This document shows positions 1-8,957 of a stretch of 16,995 nucleotides of DNA, piece by piece. The stretch lies in the NCBI GenBank assembly GCA_012064415.1, contig SSNU01000125.1:22140-39134 (forward strand), written 5' to 3'. The notes under the pieces are model-generated. The model worked only from the letters and a program-made list of their open reading frames with translations. It ran no database searches and was not told where the DNA came from. Within the stretch, counting starts at the first letter, position 1. Every line of letters begins with the position of its first letter. The position numbers and the translations under genes were made by a program. The DNA comes from Gyrodactylus bullatarudis (Eukaryota; Platyhelminthes; Monogenea; Gyrodactylidea; Gyrodactylidae).

Positions 1-683
1 TTGAAATTGGACCAATAAGGTCGTATCTTGTAAAATTCTAAAAACTGTATTTATATGGCATGTATCACACTGATGAGTATGCCCGAAATAGAGATCTTTA
101 TTTGTGAAATACTCTGGCATCTTCTTATTTCACATTTAACTTTGTGATATGATGACTTTGAGCTCGTTTTGTTGGGCCTCTTTAATTCTACTGACAAATC
201 ATCAAGGAATTTCTTTATTTTCTCTCTGCTATCGAAGCGTCTGTCTAATTTATTTATTGACATGATAAAATGACAAATCGAAGTTTTGAAAGTTTTAATC
301 CTAATGTAGTAATCATGAATGTTATTTACTAAATTATATGAGAATATACTCTTTTTAGTGATAACCTCTCCGCCCTTACTCTGTTATTCGCCTAACCTCT
401 CTTAAAAGTGAAAATAATCCGAATATACCCCTGTTGAAAGTGAGAATCTATCCTCTCGATTATGAAAAAGTCTCTACACCTACTCTTGATTTTGCCAATA
501 TCCCGTTATATAGAGGAAAAATTTTTCAAAAAAATATTTTTTTTGTTAGAAAGTATGGTTTTATTGAGTTAGGAAAGTAAAAATAAATAAATATATATAA
601 ATACAATATAGCATCTCTTGATATAATATGGCGGTTTAAAAATAAAATAAAATAATTTCATAAATCTATGTTCGTGAAATATG
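1..683. other. AT-rich flank, no supported gene
   Basis: I see no recognisable gene here. A 70-codon minus-strand frame at 51-263 is lysine- and serine-rich and matches nothing I know. It has an ATG but no conserved motif, so it is probably chance or a remnant. The stretch 360-480 is richer in C on the plus strand, with recurring cctctc and cctaac words. The last 100 bases are A/T runs leading into the TA target of the next element. Confidence 0.5.
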
Positions 684-685
684 TA

Positions 686-898
686 TAGTGGTCGACAAAA
701 TGAATTTATTCACTTAAAATTGCTTCTAGCTCATTTATAAAAAATACCTTCAAGATGTAAAGTATACCATTAAAAAGGAAATTTCTTACTCTTCTAGATA
801 TGATTACTCCCGAACTTATTTGTTCATTGATATTCTCAAAAATACAAATTTACGATTTTTCATTGAATTAGAAAACGACAAAACATATTTGTTCACTT
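686..898 (+). repeat. Left terminal inverted repeat of element A
   Basis: This 213-bp repeat starts TAGTGGTCGAC. The outer direct repeat is 693-715 and the inner is 876-898. The two 23-mers differ at four positions by eye. They are the likely transposase binding sites. Confidence 0.93.
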
Positions 899-1009
899 AT
901 AAACTTTAGTTTATAACTTAATTGTATAGTTTTTTTACAGAATTTTTTTAGATAAACTGGTAGGTATTCATTTTAAAATTTGAACTTGATCATTTCTAGA
1001 ATCTACAGG

Positions 1010-2014
1010 ATGACTGGTAAGAAACCGAAATATTCAAGACTCACTGATTATAACAAAAATGTTGTCAATAAACTTAAAAATGAAGGTCTGAGCAATCGAA
1101 AAATTGCAAAAACTGTTGGATGTGGATGCGGGACGATAAATTATTTATTTTCCAAAAAAAACAAGAGAAAAAATCGAAAAAATGCGGCCGAAAGAGAGCA
1201 ATACCTAATTGTCTCATGATAAAAATTTCTTATTTAGCTATTCGGAAAAAGACGACAGCTTCCAAAATTAAAGCTGAATTGAATCTGAATACCTCTGTCA
1301 GAACTGTTCAACGCTGCATAAAAAATAATCCTAACATCTATTGGGGTAAACCAAAAAATAGTCCCTAATCTGAGTACCACGGATAAAGAAATAAGGTATT
1401 GCTGGGCTTATGAAAATTTTTTTCAAAACTACGATTGGAGTAAAACAATATTCTCGGACGAAAAAAAGATCAATTTGGATGTGCCTGATGGACTCTCGTT
1501 TTGTTGGATAGACAAATCTCTTCCCAAACCTACTAAGATAAAGCGAGGATTTGGTGGAGGCAGTGTCATGGTATGGGGGTACATCACAAAAGAAAGAACT
1601 GGTAACCTTGTTTTCATAGAGGAAAGACTTAATTCGAAAACATACCAACAACTTTTAGAAGATCAATTGTTACCGTTTAAAGAAGAAATGGAAAAATCCC
1701 AAATAATTTTTCAACAAGATAATGCACCGTGTCATCGTTCTTTATCAACAAAAACATGGTTTCAAGAGAATGGAATATCGGTATTGCCATGGCCTGCTCG
1801 AAGCCCTGACCTGAACCCTATTGAGAACTTGTGGGGAATTTTATCTCAAAAAGTTTACTCTCAGGGAAGAGTATTTTCAAACAGGCAGGAACTCATCAAG
1901 AGGATTGAGGAAGAGTGGAGATTAATTCCCGAAGAGACTTTAGCTAATTTATATTGCTCTATGTCAAAAAGATGTTTAAGAGTAGTAGAAGGAAAAGGAG
2001 ATTTTACAAAATAA
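1010..2014 (+). pseudogene. Tc1-like DD34E transposase, element A, two frameshifts
   Basis: This is a cut-and-paste transposase. The first ATG is at 1010. The N-terminal helix-turn-helix region includes the words NRKIAK and GTINYLF, followed by a basic GRKR linker (about 1185-1197) and a second DNA-binding helix region ending VRTVQR. The catalytic domain shows SDEK (first Asp, about 1455), QQDNAPCH (second Asp, about 1720) and NPIENLWG (Glu, about 1825). Thirty-four residues separate the second Asp from the Glu, which defines DD34E. The frame shifts by -1 at the 8-A run 1154-1161 and by +1 at the 6-A run 1353-1358. Nine and five A's would restore alignment with the element B protein. The TAA stop at 2012-2014 lies inside an AATAAA hexamer (2010-2015). 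As sequenced it cannot make a full protein. Confidence 0.93.
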
Positions 2015-2227
2015 AAGTGAACAAATATGTTTTGTCGTTTTCTAATTCAATGAAAAATCGTAAATTTGTATTTTTGAGAATATCAATGAACCAATAAGTT
2101 CGGGAGTAATCATATCTAGAAGAGTAAGAAATTTCCTTTTTAATGGTATATTTTACATCTTGAAGGTATTTTTTATAAATGAGCTAGAAGCAATTTTAAG
2201 TGAATAAATTCATTTTGTCGACCACTA
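2015..2227 (-). repeat. Right terminal inverted repeat of element A
   Basis: Reverse complement of the left repeat, with about two mismatches. It begins directly after the transposase stop codon. Inner and outer direct repeats are 2015-2037 and 2198-2220. Confidence 0.93.
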
Positions 2228-2286
2228 TAAAATGAGAATTGTAGAAATAAATAAACATTTCAAGAAATTTCATTAACATTCTGTGA

Positions 2287-3005
2287 TTAATGAAAGTTAG
2301 CATAGAGGAGACTCTTAGAATAATCAAGTTTAGACCTTATGTAAGACATTATAGTTTTAATGTTAGTCAGGTCATGACAGTCATAGATTTTATATTTTTT
2401 ATCAATCATATTATATGAAGATAGTAAATAGGGATTTGAAAAGAGGGGTTTCTGAGGTTATATGAATTTTCAAATATGTTAACAGATTTAGCAAATGATT
2501 TAACAATGATGGCATATCTTCTAACCCAGAGAGGGTTAAGCCCAGAGATTAATATGCGAGAATTATAGGAGTCTAAATCTGGATATAAGAAATAGAGGAA
2601 TCTAGATTGAATATGTTCAATCTCGAGAGATTTTTCAAAAGTTAGTGGGGGACAAGGGGAGAGATATAATCAAGGTCATTTAAGACTAAAGCTTTGAAAG
2701 CCTTAAGCCTTAGATTAACGGACCTAGAGAATTTTAGAATTGAGAAAATTATGGTTTTTATTCATAGGGAGATTAGAGAGAGGGTCAATTTTAAGTCCAT
2801 CAGAGATACTGAAACCCAGGTCCAAAGTTAAGGAGACAATTTCTCCAGGAAGTAGAAGAGATTCCAAGAGGGTTGCAGGGAGACTGCATGGGAGTGACAA
2901 TTTACATTTATCTCTATTAATATAGAGCCCCATGGCCTCAAGGGAATCTTTAAGAAGACAGAAGTTGTGATTTATTTTCAGTATATCAAGGGAATTGAAG
3001 ACGAA
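2287..3005 (-). pseudogene. LINE reverse transcriptase, region after the catalytic motif and C-terminus
   Basis: This continues the RT frame after a TAA at 3006-3008. The first part (2724-3005) keeps the same frame and contains a GLYINRDKCK segment, the usual L-N-x-x-K-C block downstream of the FADD box in LINE RTs. After a stop at 2724-2726 the homology resumes in shifted frames. About 2640-2700 reads as FKALVLNDLDYISPL, the counterpart of the common YKALVxPxLEYxSPVW block. About 2420-2640 includes IEHIQSRFL and GLNPLWVRR. The last piece contains YDCHDLTNIK and ends at a TAA at 2287-2289. A related copy of this last block lies at 8160-8305. Confidence 0.75.
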
Positions 3006-3760
3006 TTATAAATCGTCAGCAAATTTAAGGAGAACACCCTCTAAGTTATCAGGGAACTGAATATCAGCGAAGCAAATGTTAAAGAGAAGTGGGCCGATTA
3101 TTGAACCCTGGGGAACACCCGAGTTGATTGATTCAAGTTTTCTAGTGGTGGAGTTAAAGGAAACAAATTGTTTCCGATTAGAGAGAAAAAACATTGTTAG
3201 ATTGATTATATGTGGGCATATGTTAAGTTGAATAAGCTTTCTTTTAATAAAAGAGAATTTTAGCTTATCAAAGGCCTTAGGTATGTCAATAAAATGGATA
3301 ATGAGGAATTGATTAAAATTTTTCTTAAAATGAAGATTATAGTTCATGAACTCAATCATATTACTAGATGTACTTTTACCGAATAAGAAACCATTCGGTG
3401 TTTTATCAGGAAAAGAATGGGGTAGTGATTTTGATATTTCGTCGGTCAGAAACCTTTCCAAAATTGAAAGAAAAATATTCAAAGATGGCCTGAGATCGGA
3501 ATAGCAAGAATATTTTTTAACCTTGGGAATGGGGATTATTTTAACAGTAAGCCAATAAGAGGGTATATCGCATAATGCGATGCATCGGTTAAGGAATTGA
3601 ATAAGTAGATTAAAAAATGAGGAGGGTAAGTTATTTAATAGATTAAAAGAGTTAAAGTGATTATCAAGTCTGCTTTTATTTAAAAAAAAAGAAATTAAAT
3701 CAGTTAGAGAAATAACAGGCGGTGGAGACTGAGTTGGAATGAGATCAATTTTTTAAGCTT
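3006..3760 (-). pseudogene. LINE reverse transcriptase core, stop after the FADD box
   Basis: The RT domain copies the LINE RNA at the target nick. The frame is open from about 3760 down to 3006. In order it shows WLTVKIIPIPK and DLRPS (fingers entry), FIDIPKAFDKL (motif A with the catalytic Asp), SGVPQGSIIGPLLFN (motif B) and KFADDL (motif C, two catalytic Asp). A TAA at 3006-3008 follows directly, and the same frame continues open beyond it, so this looks like a single nonsense change. Upstream, homology continues to 3916 in another frame; the switch is near the A-run of CTTAAAAAATTG at about 3750. Confidence 0.85.
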
Positions 3761-4120
3761 TATTGAAGGATAAGATAAAAGATCATTAGCTTCATCGCAG
3801 AACGCTTGATCAGTCAGGTCAGTGAAATTTACGATATATGAGAGTTTATTTATGTTGAGCAATTTTCTGGATTTAGACCAACCTCTTTGAGAGTTGGTCT
3901 TAAGATCATTTGACACAATAGATTCAAAAGACTACAGGGAAGTAAAGTCTAAATGAGTAGTGTCATTGAAGAATTTTTGGGAATTGATAGTTAATCTAGA
4001 TGATTTATGTATAAGAGAGTAAAATAGGTCAGAGTTGAAATTATTGTTACTGAATAATATTTCCAGTGAAGATTGAACCAGATTACAGCATTTTTTAAAG
4101 TCGACAGTTTTTTTAATTTT
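3704..4120 (-). pseudogene. LINE linker between endonuclease and reverse transcriptase
   Basis: Minus-strand frames here join the endonuclease to the RT. The frame over 3704-3916 includes SQRGWSKSRK and ends where the RT frame takes over, one base out of register. No catalytic motif is expected in this part of a LINE and none is seen. The stretch 3920-4120 is broken by stops. Confidence 0.55.
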
Positions 4121-4817
4121 TGATAAAAAATAGAGTGATTGGATAAAGAAAAATTAAAGAATAGTAATTTGTGATCAGAAAATGTTACAGTACGAGAGAT
4201 TGATCTAAAAAAGACATTAGAGAAAATGAGATCGAGTATATTATCTTTACTTGTAGGGGAATCAACTATTTGATCGAGGTTATATTTGGATAATAGTTCG
4301 TCAAAAATCGGAGGAATTCACGGGGGATTATTTTTAGAGGGAAAATTAAAATCTCCCAAGATTGTGAGATTTTCATTTGTATCTATAAGTAGATATGCGA
4401 TAAAAGACAGAGATAATATTTGGTACCAAAGGAGGTCTGTAGACTAATAGAAAATAATTAATGGCACCATTTAAATTTACTTTGATAAAAATATACTGAA
4501 AGGGGGATGATGAGGAAATTTTAGATAAGATTTTAATACTATTATGGATATATACCAACTCCACCACTAATAGAGTCTAATCGATCGGCCCTAAGAAACA
4601 GATAGTCAGTAGTATTCATAATAGAATCAGAGATAGAAGATCTAAGCCATGTTTCAGTAACAAAAAATAAGAATGGCTTCAATTTAGAGATTATATCTTT
4701 AATGTTAAATAGAGAATTTTGAGAAAAGAATGACCTTATATTGAGAAGGAAAAACCCAGAATGATTAACGAAAAAGCTGTTCAGGCTACCTCGTTGTGCT
4801 GTTTGTTTCAATGCCAT
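4110..4817 (-). pseudogene. LINE apurinic (APE-type) endonuclease domain, frameshifted
   Basis: This domain nicks target DNA to prime reverse transcription. In minus-strand order I see LLNIRSF (active-site Asn block), KPFLFFVTETWL (catalytic Glu), GGVGIY, YIFIKVNL followed by LVYRPP, ILGDFNFP (catalytic Asp/Asn) and FSDHKLLFFNF (the C-terminal Asp-His pair). These are the conserved blocks of LINE APE endonucleases, in the right order and spacing. The frame changes near 4560 and near 4385, and a TGA sits after the GDFN block. It is inactive as written, but all the catalytic motifs can still be read. Confidence 0.85.
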
Positions 4818-5311
4818 TGTTGAGTGAGATATCAGATTGAAGATTCGTGTTAATCACAGATTTAATGTCCATTTTTTTATGTTTAGCATTGAGATTTGAT
4901 AATTTACGACAGTTATAAAACTTCAAAGTTTTGGATAATGAAATTAATTGATTGAGTATAGAGTAGGAAGGTTTTCTCTTGAAAATTACACGGATATATC
5001 GTATTCCAAATTTGTCAGTAATATTAAAACATTTGAATGTAAAGGAGCCTATGGAGTCAATCATTCTTTTCACAGATGAGATAGAAACTTTGTGACCTCT
5101 GACGATAAGGTTTTTTGTAGGAACGTAGTAAAACATTTGTAAAGGATGGAGGTGTAACATGTGAAATATATGTTTGGAGGAGGTACCGACACGTTGGGAC
5201 ATGGTAATGAATTAATAATAGATTTGAGATATGATACTTCTTTTTTTAACACAGAATTCTCATAAGATAGAGAATGAATTATCTTGTCTTTGTCATTGAT
5301 AGTATTGAGTA
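4786..5311 (-). pseudogene. LINE ORF1-like 3' portion
   Basis: This lies just upstream of the endonuclease on the minus strand and overlaps its start by about 30 bases. One frame (4786-about 5202) is basic and ends at a stop at 4786. The neighbouring frame (5070-about 5311) begins with a charged, leucine-spaced stretch containing ENSVLKKEVSYLKS, which looks like a coiled coil. Position, basic content and coiled coil fit the nucleic-acid-binding ORF1 protein of LINEs, but I recognise no RRM or CCHC motif. The two frames are probably one ORF split by a shift. Confidence 0.5.
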
Positions 5312-5313
5312 TA

Positions 5314-5528
5314 TAGTGGTCGAATTAATATGTGAAACACTCTTAATATTTTAAGCTGTCGATTTATTTAAAATGATAAATTTTTCAAATCAAGACCATT
5401 CGATACATTATAAAATTCTCTATCAATTGATATCTGAATGAATTTTTTTACCTCTTCATCTTTCCCTGTACAAGTAAAAATACTATTTATCATTGAAGTT
5501 GAAAACGAACTAATATGTGAAACACTTT
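5314..5528 (+). repeat. Left terminal inverted repeat of element B
   Basis: 215 bp with an outer (5321-5344) and an inner (5506-5529) direct repeat. The 24-mers differ at two positions. They are the probable transposase binding sites. Confidence 0.93.
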
Positions 5529-5642
5529 TGATATTCTCTATCTACTAACATAGTCGTTTAAAAAATCTGTTGTAAGTTAATATTTCATAATTTCATGAAC
5601 TAATTTAAGAATATACCACAAAAAACATTGACTTTCTGAAAG

Positions 5643-6637
5643 ATGTACCATCATAATTGTTGCTTCAATTGTGAGGAACTCAAGACTATTAATACCATGA
5701 AAAACACTGGGATTCCAAATAGAGAAATCGCACGAAGATTCGAATGCTCCCCTGCAACAATTACAAGAATTTTTAACAAGAAAACCCACAATAAAAATTC
5801 AAAAAAGCCTGGTCGAAAGCCGAAAATTACAAACATCCAGAGAGGGCAAATCAAAAGACTCCTTACTAAAAACTTTATGAATTGCAACCAGGCAAAAGCA
5901 AAGCTAGATCTGAGTCTAAATTTAAGAACCATTCAAAAATATGTAAAAAAAATATGAAAATGTCTTGGAGGAAATCAAAAAAAGTCCCGAAACTCTCAGA
6001 TTTCGATAAAATTTTTCGAGTAGATTGGATCAAGGATAAATTGAGCCAAAGAATCAATTGGGATAAAGTCATATTTACTGATGAGAAAAGGTTTAATTTG
6101 GATGGGCCTGATGGTTCAAGTTATCATTGGTGTCCACAAGGGGACGTCCCTAAGAAAATACTGAATCGCGTACACGGTGGAGCTTCGATTATGGTATGGG
6201 GAGCGATTTATTCAAAAGGAACCTTACCTATAGTCATTGTTGATGGAAAATTAAACTCAGAAAAATATCAGAATATTTTGATTGATTCCATTTTATCATT
6301 CAAAAATGAGTTTAAAGATGATAATCTTGTATTTCAACAAGACAATGCTCCATGCCATACATCAAAATCGACAATTGAATGGCTAAATTACAATGAGATT
6401 GATTTTATTGATTGGCCACCCCGAAGTCCAGACCTTAACCCAATAGAAAACCTATGGGGACTTCTATCTCAAAGAGTTTATTCAAATGGGAGGCAATTTG
6501 AAAATGTCCATGAACTTAGACTTGAAATTATAAAAAAGTGGTCAGAATTAACTGAAAATGATATAAAACCATTCATTAATTCCATGAATGAAAGATGTTT
6601 CGATGTTATAGAAGAAAAAGGTGAATTTTTGGGTTAA
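5643..6637 (+). pseudogene. Tc1-like DD34E transposase, element B, one frameshift
   Basis: This is a DD34E transposase starting at ATG 5643. The N-terminal half (5643-5957) has a helix-turn-helix with NREIARRFECSPATITRIF, a basic KKPGRKPK linker and a second helix region ending LRTIQKYVKK. It then meets a TGA at 5955-5957. The catalytic half continues in the -1 frame. It shows FTDEKRFNL (first Asp, about 6080), HGGASIMVWG, QQDNAPCH (second Asp, about 6340) and SPDLNPIENLWG (Glu, about 6445), with 34 residues between the second Asp and the Glu. The break is at the 8-A run 5945-5952, where nine A's would keep frame. The rest is open to the TAA at 6635-6637, four bases before the right inverted repeat. 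Confidence 0.94.
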
Positions 6638-6640
6638 TAT

Positions 6641-6855
6641 AAAGTGTTTCACATATTAGTTCGTTTTCAACTTCAATGAAAAATAGTATTTTTACTTGTA
6701 CAGGGAAAGATGAAGAGGTAAAAAAATTCATTCAGATATCAATTGATAGAGAATTTTATAATGTATCGAATGGTCTTGATTTGAAAAATTTATCATTTTA
6801 AATAAATCGACAGTTTAAAATATTCAGAGTGTTTCACATATTAATTCGACCACTA
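6641..6855 (-). repeat. Right terminal inverted repeat of element B
   Basis: Reverse complement of 5314-5528, with about three mismatches. It ends CCACTA before the TA target duplicate. Confidence 0.93.
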
Positions 6856-6946
6856 TACATTCAAGATATTTGTTGAATGATAGATGTAAATTTTTGACAG
6901 ATAGCATGTTTTCAGGATAGGCGATATTATTTGAGGATATATATAA

Positions 6947-6954
6947 CACAACAG
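6947..6954 (+). repeat. Target-site duplication of the Merlin element, left copy
   Basis: CACAACAG, repeated exactly at 7897-7904 just outside the opposite end of the element. Confidence 0.88.
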
Positions 6955-7896
6955 GGCTAAACATTACTTTAGGGGCAACGTGATTTTTCACTAACATGAA
7001 AATTAATAAAGTAAATTAACATTAACTAAGATGTAAGTTATTCCATAAATTTTCGAAATGCTTAACTTCTCAAGGTCAATCAAATATTTGAAAAGAAAGT
7101 TCTATTGAGAAATAAATATTTTTATTGAAAAGTATAAATTTCTGAGATTGCATGGAGGGTAGCCTGAAAAATATTATCAGGACTGTTTCTTCGGAATAGA
7201 TACATCATCAAATAATTCTTTAATAGATTCTTCCTTTTATTACGGACATTTCCTGCGTCTCTCTTTGCTGCTCCCCAAATAGACTCAATGCGGTTGGTAA
7301 GGTATCCTTTTCTATTCACAAACTCATATTGGAAGATGTGATCTTGCGAAAAATGTTCCTTAAAAATAAAGTAATTAGAATTACCATCTCGAATTGATTT
7401 TCTTATTTTGCAAGTCGAGCACCGAAAAACATATCCATCAATAGATGAACTGTATTCTCCGAGATACATTTCACCATCACAGTCATCGTGAGACATAGTA
7501 AGAGGAATGAGTTTAAGTCGTTGACACATTTCGACTTCCCTTTTTATCTTCATAAACTCTTGCAAGAGTGATTATATTTAGGCTTTCAGCATTATCGAGG
7601 TTAATATCGTTTATAGATGAAATGATGTTATAATTAATTTGGTCTTTGCGGTTTTTAAATCAAATTAACAAAATAGTTTTATTTTCATTTATTTTTGTTA
7701 AAATTTACCGGTTTTATGAAAAATATAAACTATTATATACAAATTTTGAAATTTAACTTGTACATTCTTAAATTGTGAGTATTTGATAATTTTATGAGAT
7801 AATTATGCTTTCATCATGTTTTATTATGTTTTTCTACTGTTTTACTTTTTTCTATATATATATATACAGCCGATGCCCCTAAAGTATAGTTTAGCC
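6955..7896 (-). mobile_element. Merlin-type (IS1016/ISXO2-like) transposon, internally deleted
   Basis: This 942-bp element has 23-bp terminal inverted repeats (6955-6977 and 7874-7896), matching at 21 of 23 positions and starting GGCTAAAC. It is flanked by a perfect 8-bp direct repeat CACAACAG at 6947-6954 and 7897-7904. An 8-9 bp target duplication is the known Merlin signature, and the encoded protein belongs to the same superfamily. Complete Merlin elements are usually longer, and the transposase here lacks the middle of its catalytic domain. This copy is therefore a non-autonomous derivative with a recognisable coding remnant. Confidence 0.88.
7122..7553 (-). pseudogene. Merlin/ISXO2-like transposase with missing catalytic centre
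   Basis: This single minus-strand frame, with an ATG at 7551-7553, spans the middle of the Merlin element. The N-terminal part matches the usual Merlin/IS1016 zinc-binding entry: EMCQRLKLIP, HDDCDGEMYL, then FRCSTCKIRKSIRDG. It jumps after NSNYFIFKE to the C-terminal block YEFVNRKGYLTNRIESIW, which contains the terminal catalytic Glu region. Basic helices with YLMMYLFRRN follow. The central part of an ISXO2-type DDE domain, with the two catalytic Asp residues, is absent although the frame stays open. The stop TAA (7122-7124) lies inside an AATAAA on the minus strand (7121-7126). It could still bind DNA but should not cut it. Confidence 0.82.
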
Positions 7897-7904
7897 CACA
7901 ACAG
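7897..7904 (+). repeat. Target-site duplication of the Merlin element, right copy
   Basis: CACAACAG, identical to 6947-6954. Confidence 0.88.
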
Positions 7905-8159
7905 GAATCCGAAAAATTATATGTGCTTGAATTTCATTGGTTCCTTAATTTTTTTGTTGAACAAAACACTTATAATTGTAGAAATATAGAAAATACATAA
8001 TAAATATACCATTGATGTGGTTCTCTTTTTTTAAATAATAAATAAATATAAAAAAATTAAGAATGTTCAATAATTATCATCGGGTCGGGGAATGTGAGAA
8101 ATAATAATATTGTATAGTATTTAATGTGAAAAACTAGTGTCTGCAAACAAAACGAAAAT
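7905..8159. other. AT-rich spacer
   Basis: I see no gene or clear repeat. The minus-strand 3' tail of the following LINE fragment may extend into it. Confidence 0.4.
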
Positions 8160-8305
8160 TATCTGGTTAATGAAGATTTGATTAAAGTAAATTTAAGATT
8201 AGTCAAGTCATCACAATCAGACAATTCATATTTTAATTTACTAGTATTGAAAATAGAGAATAAGTATAATTAGGTTCTTATTTAAAATTCCTGAGGTTAT
8301 AATTT
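8160..8305 (-). mobile_element. LINE C-terminal and 3' fragment, minus strand
   Basis: The minus strand translates to DCDDLTNLKFTLIKSS, matching DCHDLTNIKTIMSY in the 3' part of the large LINE at 2287-2420. DNA words such as CTGAGGTTATA also agree with 2451-2465. It is a second, more diverged copy of the same LINE family, retaining only the end of ORF2. The neighbouring RT piece faces the other way. Confidence 0.7.
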
Positions 8306-8340
8306 TTATCAGAAATAGAATAGGACTCATAAAACTTTTT

Positions 8341-8600
8341 TTAACTATGAATGGATATCTTCGAATAAAATATGCTGACGATATGAAGATTGTCTATAGC
8401 TTTGATGACTTTATTGACATTGATTTCATTAACACGTCTCTGAAGATTCATTCAAATGATTTAAAAGCCTTAGGCCTAAGCACCAATCAAAGTAAAACTT
8501 TCCTTATAACAACTTTTACAACGATCTCATTACAAAGAAATTTACTTGAAAAAAAATCGATCCTAATTATTTGAAAAATACTACCTTTTGAATCAATAAT
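8341..8600 (+). pseudogene. LINE reverse-transcriptase fragment (motif C), plus strand
   Basis: Translation from 8347 gives NGYLRIKYADDMKIVYSF, the catalytic motif C with its two Asp residues. It is followed by LKALGLSTNQSKT, the L-N-x-x-K block seen downstream in LINE RTs. It lines up with the region around 2780-3040 of the large minus-strand LINE. Motifs A and B are absent, so it is truncated at the 5' side. Its orientation is opposite to the LINE 3' fragment directly to its left. Confidence 0.75.
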
Positions 8601-8776
8601 GGTTCGTAGAGATATCAAAAGCATTCCACTCACTATATATTTTTTTCATAGATAACATTTAGATTATAACAGTTTTTTGCAAACTATTTTAATTATTATT
8701 GTACACACATAAAAAAAATTTTCTTTTTTTTCTCTATTTTCCTTAAATTTATTACAAGTAAAAGTCCCGTAAAGTG
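8601..8776. other. AT-rich spacer
   Basis: Poly-T and poly-A runs only; no motif that I can support. Confidence 0.4.
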
Positions 8777-8887
8777 AGAAGAGATGAATTAAAATCCCAG
8801 CGTTCCCCTCTTATATAAAGCAAATTTAGCTTTATTCTCATTCAAATACATGGACCAATCGGAATCGAGGAAAGCTCATGGGGAAAC
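8777..8887 (-). repeat. Left arm of outer inverted repeat, outward promoter-like
   Basis: On the minus strand it reads GATTGGTCC, GAATAAAGC, then TATATAAGAGGGGAACG. It pairs with 10026-10139. The CCAAT-to-TATA order points leftward. Confidence 0.65.
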
Positions 8888-8957
8888 TCACAAGTTTTTT
8901 TTCATCATGAATTAGCAGCAGATAAATTTAATAGAAAAAATTAATTCTCGTTGCGGG

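Larger units (their letters stand above)
686..2227 (+). mobile_element. Tc1-like DNA transposon, element A (complete, IR/DR type)
   Basis: This is a full-length Tc1/mariner-superfamily element of 1542 bp. It is flanked by TA at 684-685 and 2228-2229, the target duplication expected for the superfamily. Both ends carry 213-bp inverted repeats (686-898 and 2015-2227), and by eye I count only two mismatches between them. Each repeat holds an outer and an inner copy of a 23-bp motif starting CGACAAAA, the IR/DR layout in which transposase binds twice per end. The only gene is a DD34E transposase on the plus strand whose frame is broken twice. The nearly identical ends argue for recent insertion. 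It abuts the 3' end of the minus-strand LINE. Confidence 0.95.
2230..5311 (-). mobile_element. Degraded APE-type LINE (non-LTR retrotransposon)
   Basis: This long minus-strand element reads from right to left: an ORF1-like coiled-coil and basic part, an apurinic endonuclease domain, a reverse transcriptase, and a C-terminal region. The order and motifs (TETWL, YRPP, GDFN, SDH, then FADD) fit the APE-bearing Jockey/CR1-type LINEs; I cannot fix the clade. It carries several frameshifts and stops, so it is dead. Its 3' end lies within 60 bases of element A. Its 5' part appears to be cut by element B at the TA at 5312. The boundaries are approximate because I see no target duplication or distinct 3' tail. 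Confidence 0.85.
5314..6855 (+). mobile_element. Tc1-like DNA transposon, element B (complete, IR/DR type)
   Basis: This second full-length Tc1/mariner element has TA at 5312-5313 and 6856-6857. Its length is 1542 bp, the same as element A. The inverted repeats are 215 bp (5314-5528 and 6641-6855), with about three mismatches by eye. The outer ten bases, TAGTGGTCGA, are shared with element A, and the repeats then diverge. The direct repeats here are a different 24-mer, CGAAYTAATATGTGAAACAC plus four bases, at 5321-5344 and 5506-5529. The transposase is on the plus strand with one frameshift. Orientation matches element A. Confidence 0.95.

Noticed and set aside
1331..1651. 106-codon minus-strand frame opposite the element A transposase
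   Set aside because: It is antisense to clear DD34E catalytic motifs, with no motif of its own.
5651..6072. Minus-strand frames opposite the element B transposase
   Set aside because: Antisense shadows of the helix-turn-helix and linker region.
6955..6977. Merlin terminus read one base longer (GGGCTAAAC) with a 9-bp duplication
   Set aside because: With a 9-bp duplication the right copy is no longer adjacent to the repeat end; the 8-bp version fits both sides exactly.
7851..7866. TATATA run as a promoter for a plus-strand gene
   Set aside because: It lies inside the Merlin element near its right end with no plus-strand frame after it; simple-sequence DNA is likelier.
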